Source of the DNA: Psococerastis gibbosa
Lineage: Eukaryota > Arthropoda > Insecta > Psocodea > Psocidae
Direction: 5' to 3'
DNA: 64,000 nucleotides
Assembly: GCA_963971405.1 (NCBI GenBank)
Contig: OZ020487.1
Coordinates: forward strand, 8,963,344 to 9,027,343
Made by a program: the position numbers and the translations under genes. The notes beneath the pieces were generated by a model. The model was not told the origin of the DNA. It ran no database searches and saw only the letters and a list, made by a program, of their open reading frames with translations. Below are positions 22,876 to 34,689 of the stretch, in pieces (the stretch's first letter is position 1; each line of letters starts with the position of its first letter).

Positions 22876-23235
22876 GGAATACTGGGCAAGGAAGCGGGAG
22901 AAGAGAAGAAATTTGGCGCGGGTCCCTACAGGGAATGTACGGCAGGGAAGTGGAGCATACCTATAGGTTCGGGTGGGTGCTATGCTGCAATGGGTGGAAT
23001 ACTGGGCAAGGAAAAGAGAGAAGGGAAGAAATTTGGTGCGGGTCCCTACAGGGAATTTACGCTAGGTAAGTGGAGCCTACCTGTAGGTTCGGGTGGGTGC
23101 TATACTGGAATGGGTGGAATACTGGGCAAGGAAAAGAGAGAAGAGTAGAAATTTGGCGCGGGTCCCCACAGGGAATTTATCATAGGTACGTGGAAACCAC
23201 CTATAGGTTCGGGTGGGTGCTATGACACATGGGTG
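22876..23235 (+). repeat. Three 120-bp tandem units, partly open as 40-residue repeats
   Basis: GGAATACTGGGCAAGG starts at 22876, 22996 and 23116. Because the unit is divisible by three, an open frame from 22849 to a stop in unit 3 encodes 40-residue repeats beginning GILGKE. There is no match to any known domain and no upstream gene context, so coding is doubtful. Confidence 0.9.
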
Positions 23236-23848
23236 TATTCAGGATTCGACCTTTCTAAGGCCTACAGGTATGCATTGCGGAGGTGTGGATGAAACTTCGC
23301 CTCAACTCCTATTCAGATGTCCAGCCTTATGGAGTCAACGACTAGCCCATTGAGGACAAAGTAAGGATCAATCAATCTACTTTCAATGTCAATGGACTAA
23401 TTAAAAATAGCCTTTAGTATTCTTTCCATCAACAATAATTACATACAATTTAGCACCTACATCCGGACCCCTCGTTTATAGAATGAATGAATCTGCCCCT
23501 ACGTAATACATAACCCACTCACAATGCTTACATTTTGCAATTCACTACAGATGGTGTAATAAGACACCAGCTAATTAATTAAGAATCCACCACGCTCGTC
23601 TTCTCACCCCCCTCACCCCCGGTTTACGTTAAGATTGAATGCAAGGTAAGGTAAGATGGTTTTCAAAGGCAACTGAGTTCATTTATGGAGGATTTTTGTT
23701 TTCCAACAACTGCTTTCAGCATTTCTGCTTTCTGCAACCCTGTCAGCCTGGCGGGGGAGTGAGACTGTTTCTTAACTTGGGGGGGGGGGGGCTAAAACTG
23801 GCTGGTACAGTCACTACCCCGGGATGGTTTGAAAGCAATCCGCTACAA

Positions 23849-24143
23849 CAGGGGTTCCCAAACGTTTTTGTCCGTGGAACACTACATTATTTTATGATTT
23901 TCCGTGGACCCCCATGGTTGTGATTGGAAAATAAAATTGTTAAATTCTAGGGCCAAGATCAAGTAGCTTGTGCCTAAAAATACGTGCTAATATTATTCGA
24001 TTAAATGTTTAGAACTGGTATCGGACGGATTTTGTAGTTCAGTGCCTAGACTTACTGGACTTTATTTCAAATTTCCAGTAACACAGTTGATTTATTTTCT
24101 TGTTTCTTACTTTGGCCTGTGGACCACAGGTTGGCAATGCCCG
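23849..24143. mobile_element. hAT-like MITE, second copy, 8-bp target duplication
   Basis: Left end CAGGGGTTCCCAAAC; right end decayed (GTTGGCAATGCCCG). CGCTACAA is repeated exactly at 23841-23848 and 24144-24151. The interior is inverted relative to 17914-18202. Confidence 0.88.
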
Positions 24144-24477
24144 CGCTACAAAATTTTTCATGTTCCCTGATACATGCTAGGTTTAGGAAGCTGACAAAAC
24201 CTTGGTTACGTCTTAAGATCAGGAAACAACCAGGTATCAAAGTAGAGGCAGATGTTTCAAAATGTAAAGTAGAAATCGACCGGGTACACCTGATTTCGTA
24301 AGCAAAGCAACCCAGGCGGATTAATGAGATACAATGTGATGTGAATCAAGAAAGGCCACTCGACTGGATTAACACTGTCAAAGCCTAATGCCATCTAACA
24401 CCCCCACCCCTCCCCTAATTTAAATCAAAACTCAATGTATACCCCTTCATCCCCCTCTCTAATTTAAACCAAACCTG

Positions 24478-24810
24478 AATCAACTGTATAATATAATTAG
24501 GATTTGTTCAAAATAAGCTTACCTATAATATGATTAGGATTTGTTCGATATAAGTTTCCGGTAAGCTATTGGGAGGGAGATTCCAAGCAGACGGAATCGT
24601 ACGGCTATACTCGGGTACATATTGCAGTATTACATGATATATGTACCGATATTTAACTAACTTTAGTTGGTGAGGTAACCTCCTCGATGTAATCAAAATT
24701 TGAGGATATAGAATAAACTGGACTTGACGAGCTTCGAACCCACGATCTACTCCTCACCGGGGCGTCGTCTTAACCGCTGGACCACAAGCACCGACAAGTG
24801 CAGTTCCCTC
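24478..24810 (-). mobile_element. tRNA-derived SINE-like sequence
   Basis: The - strand at 24720-24800 has an A-box-like TGGTCCAGCGGTTAAG and B-box-like GGGTTCGAAGC spaced as in a tRNA. Downstream on the same strand is a body ending in near-tandem AACAAATCCTAAT-type units at 24478-24560. No other copy was seen in this window, so the family assignment is an inference. Confidence 0.5.
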
Positions 24811-24940
24811 TAGATCTCCCTCGGCAGGGACCGGGGTATTGGGTGGTCGAATTTTTTCATGTGGTTGTATGCCTGTGGCGGTTTCTCGCCCATGTCCTAA
24901 CAGTACGTAAACTGACGCATGAAAGAGAAAGAAAGCTTAG

Positions 24941-25310
24941 GAGTAGACAGCCCGTAGGAAAGTGGCAGCCCGAAATTTAATACTTTAATTTTTTATTTAA
25001 TTAAATTTTAATTAATTAAAGATTTAGCTCATCAAAGTTGTAGAAGACTTCTTCATGTATCATATAATAAGGTATTTTTAGTTTTCGAAGTTGTAGTTTA
25101 TAAAATCGATTATACGTGAAAATTAAATTATTTTATTTTATATTAATTTTATATTAATTTCGAAAATTAAAAATAATCTTTTAATATGATGCATGAAGTA
25201 GTCTTCTACAACTTTGTTGAGCCAAATCTTTAATAACATGCTTAGTTAATTTAATAAAAAATAAAAAATATTGAATTTCGGGCTGCCAATTTCCTACGGG
25301 CTGTACACTC
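24941..25310. mobile_element. Palindromic TTAA-type MITE
   Basis: Ends GAGTAGACAGCCCGTAGG and CCTACGGGCTGTACACTC, continuing inward as GGCAGCCCGAAATT on both sides; flanks TTAG (left) and TTAA (right). The inner arms, GTTGTAGAAGACT ... ATGATGCATGAAGTAGTC, form a long hairpin also found at 42010-42225, 43845-44040 and 50440-50690. Confidence 0.85.
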
Positions 25311-25530
25311 TTAAGCTCCATGCTTGTAGGATGACCTAAAGGGCTAACTCGAGATGAAGTGAGTATTAGGTGGGGATGGGAGTATGAGTAAGCATCGCTG
25401 AGTTTGCGGGCTATTTTTAGCCCGGCATTCGCGGACGCCACCTGTCTCTACAAACTAAAATCAATCTCCACCGCCCTCTTCCTACATCCTATTTTCGTTC
25501 TAATGGCATCTCATAACTAATATTACCTAT

Positions 25531-26285
25531 TCACTTCAATATGAAACCATTAACATAGTGTTTATACATGCAGAATGGTTGTCCTTGTCAGTTGTCACAA
25601 ACATAAGACAAGCACTACACAATTCACTTCAATATGAAAACTAACATAGTATTTACACATGCAGAATGGTTGTCCTCGCCACATACATAAGACAAGCACT
25701 GCACAATTCAATATGAAAACATTAACATAGTATTTACACGTGCAGAATGGTTGTCCTCGTTACATACATAAGACAAGCACTACACAATTCACTTCAATAT
25801 GAAAACATTAACATAGTATTTACACATGCTAAATGGTTGTCCTCGTCACATACATAAGGCAAGCACTGCACAATTCAATTCAATATGAAAACATTAACAT
25901 AGTATTTACACATGCAGAATGGTTGACCTCGTCACATACATAAGACAAGCACTTCACAATTCACTTCAATATGAAAACTAACATAGTATTTACACATGCT
26001 AAATGGTTGTCCTCGCCACATACATAAGGCAAGCACTGCACAATTCAATATGAAAACATTAACATAGTATTTACACATGCAGAATGGCTGTCCTCGTCAC
26101 ATACATAAGGCAAGCACTGCACAATTCAATATGAAAACATTGACATAGTATTTACACATGCAGAATGGTTGTCCTCGTCACATACATAAGACAAGCACTG
26201 CACAATTCAATTCAATATGAAAACATTAACATCATGCTTACACATGCAGGATGGTTGTCCTTGTCACATACATAAGACAAGCACT
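25531..26285. repeat. Minisatellite, about nine units of 79-93 bp
   Basis: CAATATGAAAAC starts near 25537, 25630, 25709, 25795, 25881, 25967, 26046, 26127 and 26213. Each unit has ACATGCAGAATGGTTGTCC (or a close variant) and CATACATAAGACAAGCACT. Length classes of 79 and 86 differ by loss of a short TTCACTTC-type segment. Confidence 0.95.
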
Positions 26286-26349
26286 ACTGTTGGTGAAACA
26301 GAAATAATATTATACGACTTATATGTTATAATGTTCCTCTGAGGTCACA

Positions 26350-26610
26350 TCTCAACGAACGATTGGCAGCAACTCCCTGTATATCATCCTTCAGCTCTCT
26401 GGGTCCTGTGCCTTCCTCTTCAGCTCTTGATAAGTTCGAGCTCCGGAATCCTTCCTCAGTTGATCCATGAATTCCTTCTGCAGCCGTCCTCTTCTATAGG
26501 TTCCTTCCACTGTGCTCTCAATGATAGTGTGTACCAGATACATAATGTTACACAAGTTATATTCCAACAAAAAAGGCACCTGATTGACATCTGTCAAAAG
26601 GCACATAGAG
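26350..26610 (-). pseudogene. RTE-like LINE reverse transcriptase C-terminus
   Basis: The - strand encodes IIESTVEGTYRRGRLQKEF, MDQLRKDSGARTYQELKRKA and QDPESWRMIYRELL, matching the usual order at the end of RTE-group ORF2. Only the C-terminus is present, directly right of the minisatellite. Confidence 0.7.
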
Positions 26611-27077
26611 CTCCAGCCCTCTAGCTCTCTCTAGCTTGAGGAACCGGCATCTGGGCCGAAAAAATGAGCTCAACAAAAAAAGGTGGGACCTGTTACACCG
26701 GACTCGGGGTTGTGCCATCGGTCGGTCGGTCGGTCGGCGATTGACACAAAACTCCAAAAGTGGTTCGAGGTACGGGCAAGGCTTAAAAAGCCAAAAAGGC
26801 CATGTACTTATTGCGGGGTGAAATTTCAGCAGGTATGAGGTGCTGGATTAACCATAAGGCCATGTCCTCAGAGACGATAATACAATTTCCGAACACTTCT
26901 TTTTCTTCAGCCAACGCCCGTCCTTGGCCATTTGACGCCTTGCCGCATAGTAGAGCCTGTGTCGTAGCTCGGTTTTCTTCCTCTATGCCATATATATATT
27001 ATCGGCGTTTCCTTGCCCTTGGAAGCAGAAGGGGGCTTCTAACACTATCGAACGTTTATTCTTTGTTTTTCTATAGT

Positions 27078-27745
27078 GCATAAAAGGAGAAGAAAAAATA
27101 AACAAAAGAAGTGCAAGTTCGGTGCAAGTACAAAAAAGCGCCTAATAGTTCATCGTACTTGTGCGAGTCTCTACGCACCATGCGATTGGAGACCTGCCGT
27201 AACTCAACACGGATATCACCTAGAGGCCACTGAACAGGACGTTCGGATACATTCATTAAATTTCTGCACTCAATTAATATTTATTAAAATAAAATCAATT
27301 TAATAAGTAATCATAAAAGGGGAAGAAAATTATACAAAAGAAATGCGCGTACGGTGTGAGTACGAAAAAGCGCCTAGTAAAAGAGTTTATCGTAGTTGTG
27401 CGAGTCTCTACGCACCGTGCGATCGGAGACCTGCCTTAACTCAACACGGATATCACCTAGAAGTGACTGAATAGGACGTTCGGATACATTCATTAAATTT
27501 CTGCACTCAATTAATATTTATTAAAATAAAATCAATTTAATAAGTAATCATAAAAGGGGAAGAAAATTATACAAAAGAAACGCGCGTACGGTGTGAGTAC
27601 GAAAAAGCGCCTAGTAAAAGAGTTTATCGTAGTTGTGTGAGACTCTACGCACCATACGATCGGAGACCAGTCGTACCTCAACACAGGTATTACGTACAGA
27701 GGCGACTGAAGAGGTTATTCATTAAATTTCTACCAAATCTTTCAT
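27078..27745 (+). repeat. Three tandem units of about 235 bp built on SINE-like element 2
   Basis: CATAAAAGGNGAAGAAAA starts near 27078, 27311 and 27548; each unit contains TGTGCGAGTCTCTACGCACC and CGGATACATTCATTAAATTT (the third lacks part). The unit joins SINE-like element 2 to an AT-rich segment. Confidence 0.88.
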
Positions 27746-28138
27746 TAAAATCAATTCAATTTAATACCCATTGTTACAAGGGGAGCTCTCAATAGCTAAA
27801 TCTTGAACACATGACAAAGAAATGGTCTAATAAGAGAAAAGTAATAAAAATTTATTTTTATCGAGAACACTTACAAGGGATGATGAGTTTCTACTTTCAA
27901 TTACGGAAGTCTTTATTGTGGCGGATTTGGGGAGGCCTTAAGGATCAGGGCTAAAAGTAATTTGGGCGGATTCAAACTTTCTTTTTCTACGACGGTAATT
28001 CGAAGTTTTCAATGACTTGGTTAAAATTATAAGTGTTCAAACAGCTCATTTTACCTAGCAACCTAACCTGGAGGCAAAGCATTGCCTGCGGCGCATGATG
28101 GGCCTGCTAAGAAATGAAAACATTGTAAACATGAAAAT

Positions 28139-28263
28139 GAATGAATGAAATGAAGTGACAACATGAACCAATATTAAAAATGAATGAATTATATAAAGTG
28201 ACAACATGAACCAATATTAAAAATGAATGAATGAAATGAAGTGACAACATGAACCAATATTAA
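28139..28263. repeat. Three 42-45-bp tandem units
   Basis: GTGACAACATGAACCAATAT repeats three times, separated by AAAAATGAATGAAT-type spacers. Confidence 0.9.
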
Positions 28264-28360
28264 CAACCACACTTCGCTGTGGCTTTTGTATGATTGGGCC
28301 GAAAGGCCCAAAATTCGCCTATATGGAAAATAAAGACAATTTTCTTTCTTTCTTTCAATA
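28264..28360 (+). mobile_element. Retroelement 3' end fragment
   Basis: Contains GGGCCGAAAGGCCCAAAATT and TGGAAAATAAAGACAATTTT followed by (CTTT)n. The same ending is at 38797-38835 and, decayed, at 8815-8860. Confidence 0.5.
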
Positions 28361-29285
28361 AAGTGGCATCTTTGCGTCGTGTTAGGGGAAGGGCGGAAGT
28401 TAGTTACGCCACTCTACGCTTACCAACCTAATTATGAATGATTTACTCCCCACTCAAACAAGTGGTTTCCACAGGTAGGTCGTGGATCCAATGACAGACA
28501 TTTCAAGAATTGAATTACTGCATTAAATGTACTAGTATATGAGCTGCATGTATGCATAAGGCGATTTGTTAAATGAAGGAGAGACAAATAAATTTAAAAA
28601 CTTATGCTTCTACAATACATTATGGGATGTACTATTGTAATTAATATTCTGTGATTATAATTATAGGGATCGCATTAGACTCTATTACATTTTTTGTAGC
28701 AGTCAATGCAACGATTCCAGTGATAGCCTACCACCAACTCTTTTTTTTCCACAAATCGCAATTCCCCATATACATAATATAAATAAATAAATAAATATAA
28801 ATAAATAAATAAATAAAATTTATAGTGGGCCCGGACCTTAACACCTGCAGTGTAATTTTCCAAAAGTCGTCTGTCTCAGTACAAAGCAAACATGACAGGA
28901 AGACGACTGATGGGACCTCCTCAAAAGCGCAGGAAGGATGAGCTGGAAACTGACTTTCGCGAGTTATTCATATTACCAGCACTACAAGTAGATCTATTTA
29001 ACTCTCTTAAATCTAAATTTTCATTCCAGGGGTTGGGGGGGGGGGGGCAGTAAAACCACCTTGGCTACGGCCATGGGGCAATATTTCTATTGCTATAGCG
29101 AGTAGAAGGATATTCGATAAACATAATATTAGGCTTCTGCGCTGTGATTCCTGTCATAATTCGAAGGGTGCGTAAACTATGTTTGCTTGCATGGCAGACA
29201 TTCAGACTTGCCTGCCAACAAAGAATAGTCCAGCAAGAAATCGAACGTTAACATTTGCTTTCTTATGCTGTATCGTATATTTTCA
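28361..29285. other. No gene recognised; simple repeats and a LINE-tail scrap
   Basis: Includes (TAAA)n at about 28776-28818, a fragment CAGGAAGACGACTGATGGGA near 28895 related to 52470-52610, and a G run near 29035-29048. No exon was recognised. Confidence 0.5.
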
Positions 29286-29288
29286 TTT

Positions 29289-30155
29289 TTGCTTTCCAAT
29301 TTATAAGTAGTATAAGGAAAGCTTTGTGAAGGTCGAAATTTTCGATTCCAAGATTTCAACGGATTTACACGTTTTGAGGTCCCAGGAAACCAAAAAAGTG
29401 GTTTTTACGAAATGTCGGTCTGTCTGTCGTTCTGTCTGTCTGTGCGTCGATTTCCGGGCAAACTACTCGGTCGATCTTGATGAAATTCGGCATGTAGATT
29501 CACAAAAATCATACCTCGGAACGATTTTTTTTATTTGGGGCTAACTTAATTTGGGGGGGTTTTATTCTCAAAAAACTCCAAAAAAACGTATAAAAAAATT
29601 ATTTCTCAAAAACGGCTCCAACGATTTCTTTTAAATTCACATATATTGTAGTCGTTATTAATATTAACGAAATGCGTGGGGTCGCTTGCCCCTTGATAAA
29701 TTGCTTCTGGGGGTAAAAAAATAAAAATAACTAAATTTTAATGAAAAATGACTAAAAAATAATTTTTCTGCGAAACCTTTCTATCGATGATTTCTACCTT
29801 CAGGCATGTATTAGGTGTTAAATTGAGTAACGAAACCGGACAGGTTGCTTTCCCAGAAAAGTATTTGGTCTTGTAAAAAAAAATGGTTTTTTGAAGAAAT
29901 GATAGAAAATTCACGCTCAAATGCATTGCGTGCCCTGCCAGTATTGCTGTGTGGTAATGTGTTGGTCTGACCTATCTAGAATTTACCTCACCTCCAGTGA
30001 CATCAGGTGGACAAACCCCCCCCCCCCCCCCGAGATATCGGAAATTTGGAAATTTAACCATAGGAAAATTAGTTACCATGAAATTACTCATTTTCTCTAT
30101 CTAGTAATTTTGATAAATTGGAAAGCATGTTCGAGTAAACTCGGACCGGTTCTTT
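29289..30155 (+). mobile_element. 870-bp-class dispersed repeat, copy 2 (reference copy)
   Basis: Runs from TTGCTTTCCAATTTATAAG to CTCGGACCGGTTCTTT. The left end TGCTTTCCAATTTAT and the near-right-end ATAAATTGGAAAGCA are 15-bp inverted repeats. The interior has CGATTTCCGGGCAAACTACT and a 16-C run (30016-30031). No intact ORF. The class is unclear: a non-autonomous DNA element is possible, but a target duplication was not found. Confidence 0.82.
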
Positions 30156-30529
30156 TTTTTTAGCGAACAGAGCGGCTGCACCATGGCGTAGGATAGTGAC
30201 GCGTAATGTCTACAAATTGTCAAATTACATCGATGAAACATAAAACGGCCACTACTTGCGTCACACAGTACACTCTTTTGTTACTAATCCCCATCGTATA
30301 GGTAGGGGACCTGGCTGAAATCCGAGTACCTTTATAAACTTACGCAACAAGCTCTTTGCCCATTCAGTGATATGAGAATGCAGAGATGTCAGAAACTTAC
30401 CTGAAACAATAAAATAAACTAATTAGAAATGTTTAATATTGATTTCTCTAGTTTTCACCCCTTAGATGCTACCGAGCCTCCAAAGTTAATATTTAAACTC
30501 GTACCCAAAATTGGTGAAGGCCCGTTACA

Positions 30530-30660
30530 TTGTGTCAATGGCCAACGCTGAGTTTGCCTCAGCTTCTCCATTATCACTTGTAGACGGTGTAGGTTGACAT
30601 TGAGAACGTGCACCAGTTTGCCAATGCAAAGGCCAAAAATTCATTAGGAAACAAACCATT
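30530..30660 (-). mobile_element. Dispersed repeat fragment (CCAACGACCCCATGG family)
   Basis: Reverse-strand piece related to 46995-47210 and 51790-52000, directly followed by the reversed SINE-like element 2. Confidence 0.4.
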
Positions 30661-30788
30661 GCGGCTGCTTGTAATCCTTTCTTCTCTTTATAGAACCCAC
30701 GTGCAGGTATAGTCTGATGCGGCCATTTCGGATTCGGTCCCACCTTATTCGACCAGCAATCTGTCTTAGACACTTCATCTGAGTAACT

Positions 30789-30971
30789 TTTTTTTTTTTT
30801 TTTAATAAAAAGATAAATCGCATACAAACAATTTAATGAAGGTATCCGATTGACCTTTTCAGTCGCCTCTGTAGGTTATTACCCGTGATGAGTACGACAC
30901 GTCTCCGATTGCAAGGCGTGTAAAGACTCGCACAAGTGCAAGCACGTTACGTCACCTGGCCATCGAAGTCG
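30789..30971 (-). mobile_element. SINE-like element 2 copy with poly-T/A tail
   Basis: Begins with a T run (poly-A tail of the - strand element), then CGCATACAAACAATTTAATG and the body in reverse to CCATCGAAGTCGA. Confidence 0.75.
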
Positions 30972-31787
30972 ATAATTTATAGTCAATATTTTGAAACTGA
31001 GCTGACTACGATTTGAAGCGAAAATGAAATGATATCAAGTGAAATAAAATGAAACGTAAAATGTTCATTTAATTGGCGACATGTAAATTACCATACTATA
31101 ATAGCTTTTCGAATTTTAAAATTTCCAAATTATATAAAATTTTCAGCAAAAATAATTTGAAGTCGAAGATACGATGCCACGGCCTATAAACAGACCATTA
31201 TTAGTATAAGCGAATAGCAAATAAAACAAGTCATAAGCCGAGATTAGGTCAAACACGAGTCAAGCACTCTAGTAGGAGCAATAAAACTGGCAAATAGCCT
31301 AACCTTTTGTCTCCACAAATCTTTTCCTTTCGTCCTTCCCTCTCATTTCTTTGACCTATATTTCTCTCCGTAGATCCCTCAGCAACAATTCAAAAGTTTC
31401 CCACAACTCAGCAACTTACTCCACTGTCAGTATTAGTTGCTGTTTTCATCCTTCTCTGGCACTTTCAAAAAAGGGTTACAAACTTTCTCCCAAGTCAAGC
31501 GGAGGCAAGGGAATAATTTGTATTAAAATTGTTGAAAGTTTGGAACACTGAAAGAGGTTTAAAGAACATTTTAAAAAAAAGTCCCTGATGATGGAAGTTG
31601 TTTTCAATTAATATATCAGTTTTTTTTATATTTTAGGCTGAAAATGTGGTTGTAAAATAGGTATTGGCTTGGGGACACCAATTGAGTAAATTAAGAAAAC
31701 CCCACACGATTATCCATGACAAGCTGCGTTGCCGAAAGTTTCCAGATGTTAATTATAATATTAGTCCCTCATGTGACTTTTAATAAC

Positions 31788-31883
31788 GCCAACGGCCTTA
31801 CCACGTTGATTCCACTAGAACAGAGCATGTTTGAAACTGCTGACAGGGTTGCTTAAAGCAGAAATGCTGAAACCAGGCGTTGG

Positions 31884-31914
<31 letters not shown>

Positions 31915-31917
31915 TTT
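31788..31917 (+). mobile_element. (CAA)n-tailed LINE-like fragment, internally deleted
   Basis: Carries AACGGCCTTACCACGTTGAT, then jumps to CAGGGTTGCTTAAAGCAGAA and ends in an extended CAA array (31890-31915). Compared with 5695-6110, the middle part is missing. Confidence 0.7.
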
Positions 31918-32119
31918 TAATAACATAATTTGAAGACCGTTTTATGGACGTGGGTCTACATGTATGAGGTTCAATGAGCCTTGGACTGCCAACGATACCA
32001 TTGGTTTTTCGGGCACTATTGGTATTGCTTCCGAAAAAATTTCAAGTCATTGGCGAACTGGTTCACTCATCGATGTCACGGTAACAGGAGACAAAGGACA
32101 AGCTGAGACATGTTTATAT
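31918..32119 (+). mobile_element. Dispersed repeat interrupted by MITE
   Basis: Matches 38495-38645 and 46995-47210 through ACAAGCTGAGACA. The MITE at 32120-32498 sits at its right edge, and the sequence resumes near 32502 with ACAAGCGCTAGCTTGACTT. Confidence 0.55.
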
Positions 32120-32498
32120 GGCGCCCATTCCACCGACCGGCTAGGGCTATTTACAAAAACAGTGACGTGGTAGCAGACATTCAAGACTTAGGCGGGGTTT
32201 CCACCAACCTCGCATTGCAGAATTGACGGAAATGTTATTTTCCTCTATGCCATTGTTAAAATTGATCAATGATCATACAGTAAAATCACAAACAAACTAA
32301 AATTAAAAAATGGCGTCATGGGATATGTTAAGTACAAACATTTTAATAGATTTCTATAAAAAGAAAATTTCTAATTTCCGTCAATGTCATTTGCATTCTG
32401 CAATGCGAGGTCGGTGGAAACGTCACCTAAGTCTCGAATGTCTGCTACCACGTCACCGTTTTTGTAAATAGCCCTAGCCAGTCGGTGGAATGGGCGCC
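32120..32498. mobile_element. Palindromic MITE, core family A, TIR type 1 (best copy)
   Basis: Both ends GGCGCCCATTCCACCGACC-type, arms of about 110 bp, core in the middle. TAT flanks at 32117-32119 and 32499-32501. 379 bp, no coding capacity. Inserted in an older dispersed repeat. Confidence 0.9.
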
Positions 32499-32532
32499 TA
32501 TTAAACATTGTGACAAGCGCTAGCTTGACTTA

Positions 32533-32788
32533 GGCGCCCATACCACCGACGTATGTGGCGTTTCCATCGACCTCGCACTGCAGAATGCAAATGACATTGA
32601 CGGAAATTAGAATTTTTCTTTTTATAGAAATCTATTAAAATGTTTGTACTTAGCATATCCCATGACGCCATTTTTTAATTTTAGTTTGTTTGTTTGTGAT
32701 TTTACTGTACGATCATTGATCAATTTGAACTATGGCATAGAGGAAAATAAACATTTCCGTCAATTCTGCAATGCGAGGTTGGTGGAAC
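32533..32788. mobile_element. Palindromic MITE, core family A, truncated
   Basis: Starts TTA then GGCGCCCATACCACCGACG, has the core in inverted orientation and ends at GAGGTTGGTGGAAC without the final terminus. The left terminus joins directly to a TATGTGGCGTTTCC arm, so part of the left arm is deleted. Confidence 0.8.
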
Positions 32789-32910
32789 CTATTCTAAAGC
32801 ACTGGATTGATCGATGACACAATCGCAGTCTTGGATCGGCAGGCACATGATACACACTAATAACGGTTTAGTATGCAATGAATTATTTATTCATAATAAG
32901 CTATATATTA

Positions 32911-33732
32911 TTGCTTTCCAATTTATAAGTAGTATAAGGAAAGCTTTGTGATGGTCGAAATTTTCGATTCCGAGATTTCAACGGATTTACACGTTTTGAG
33001 GTCCCAGGAACCCAAAAAAGTGTTTTTTTACGAAATGTCTGTCTGTCTGTCTGTGCATCGATTTCCGGGCAAACTGCTCGGTCGATTTTGATGAAATTTA
33101 GCATGTAGGTTTACAAAAATCATACCTCGGGACCATTTTTTTTTTATTTGGGGCTAACACAATTTGGGGGGGTTTTATTTTCAAAAAACTCCAAAAAAAC
33201 GTCTAAAAAAATTATTTCTCAAAAATGGCTCCAACGATTTCTTTTAAATTCACATATATTGTAGTCGTTATTAATGTTAACAAAATGCGGGGGGTCGCTT
33301 TCCCCTTGATAGTTTGCTTCTGGGTGTAAAAAAATAAAAATTACTCAATTTTCATGAAAAATTATTAAAAAATAATTTTTCTGCGAAACCTTACTATCGA
33401 TTATTTCTACCTTCAGGCACGTTTTAGGTGTTAAATTGAGTAACGAAACCGGACAGGTTGCTTTCCCAAAAAACCATTTGGTTTTGAGCAAAGAATTCAC
33501 GCTTAAATGCATTGCGTGCCCTGCCATTATTGCTGTGTGGTATTGTGTTGGTCTGACCTGTCTAGAATTTAACTCATCTCCAGTGACATCAGATGGACAA
33601 GCCCCCCCCCCCCCCGAAATTTCGGAAATTTATCCATGAGAAAATTATTTACCATGAACTTATTCATTTTCTCTATCTACTAATTTTGATAAATTGGAAA
33701 GCATGTTCGAGTAAACTTGGATAGGTTCTTTA
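32911..33732 (+). mobile_element. 870-bp-class dispersed repeat, copy 3
   Basis: Near-complete, from TTGCTTTCCAATTTATAAG to TTGGATAGGTTCTTT, with a 14-C run at 33602-33615. Confidence 0.82.
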
Positions 33733-33864
33733 AACGTGTTTTCATTTTGAAATCAAAACATTGCTTGCAAAAACAATTAGAACAACTGGATATTTGCTCT
33801 ATTTAGCACCTAAAACATACCTGATAAAGGGGTTCCGAAGATGGTTTTTGGATTTGATGTATTT

Positions 33865-34035
33865 GATTGATATGATTTTTGTGAACCATGCCAAATTTAA
33901 CCAAAAATCTATCGAGTAGTTTGCCCACCAATCGATGAACAGATAGGCAAACAGACATTTCGTAAAAAAAAAAACCTTTTTTGACTTCCTTGGAACTCAA
34001 AAGTGTAATCAATTGAAATCGACCATGACAAAGCT
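33865..34035 (-). mobile_element. 870-bp-class repeat fragment
   Basis: Reverse-strand left-end portion: TTTGTGAACCATGCCAAATT, ACAGACATTTCGTAAAAA and CATGACAAAGCTG. Confidence 0.7.
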
Positions 34036-34689
34036 GTTTTTATGCTGACGCATAAATGGGAAAACAATAATTTGACACATCAAACTTCCAGTGCCCTTGG
34101 AGCCTCTCCCTTAACCTATAGATGTACCATCATTGCACTACCCCAACGGTCACCAGACAATGCCTCACCACACACGAAGTGCTTTCAACTTTTCGAGATG
34201 AGGAAATCATACAAATTAAGAACTGCGGTGACAGACTGTTCAACAACTTGCCATATAGGGCCCCCAGTTCGAGTTCCACTTGTTTTTACTTTTTTTGTTA
34301 ACCCGCATGCTTTGAGTACTGACTACTAGCATGTCTCTTTCTCAGGCTATTGAAATACGTCGTGAAAATGGAGTACTGTTTATATTAATATAATTATAAA
34401 TTATATATATATATAAGGCCATATACGAGCATAAAAGGTTACATTGATATATATATATATATAAAACAAACACTAATGGCAATGTAACTAATACTAGTAT
34501 TATATCATGATTGTAATAAAATGAATAATGTTTAAACTGTACTCTGTAGGGTGTATCCCGCACGCCTCTATGAAGGCATGGGAGCCCTAATTGTATTTTT
34601 GTCTAATTATTGTATTTGTTGGAAATAAAGAATTTTTATTATTATTATTATTATTGTAGCTCTCCTAACTACTATACGTAGCATTAGTG

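Noticed and set aside
24720-24800. A functional tRNA gene on the - strand
   Set aside because: A- and B-box-like motifs are present, but stems do not pair well and repeat-like sequence follows; better read as a tRNA-derived SINE head.
25531-26285. CRISPR-like repeat/spacer array
   Set aside because: Units are repeated along their whole length, without unique spacers, in eukaryotic DNA; it is a minisatellite.
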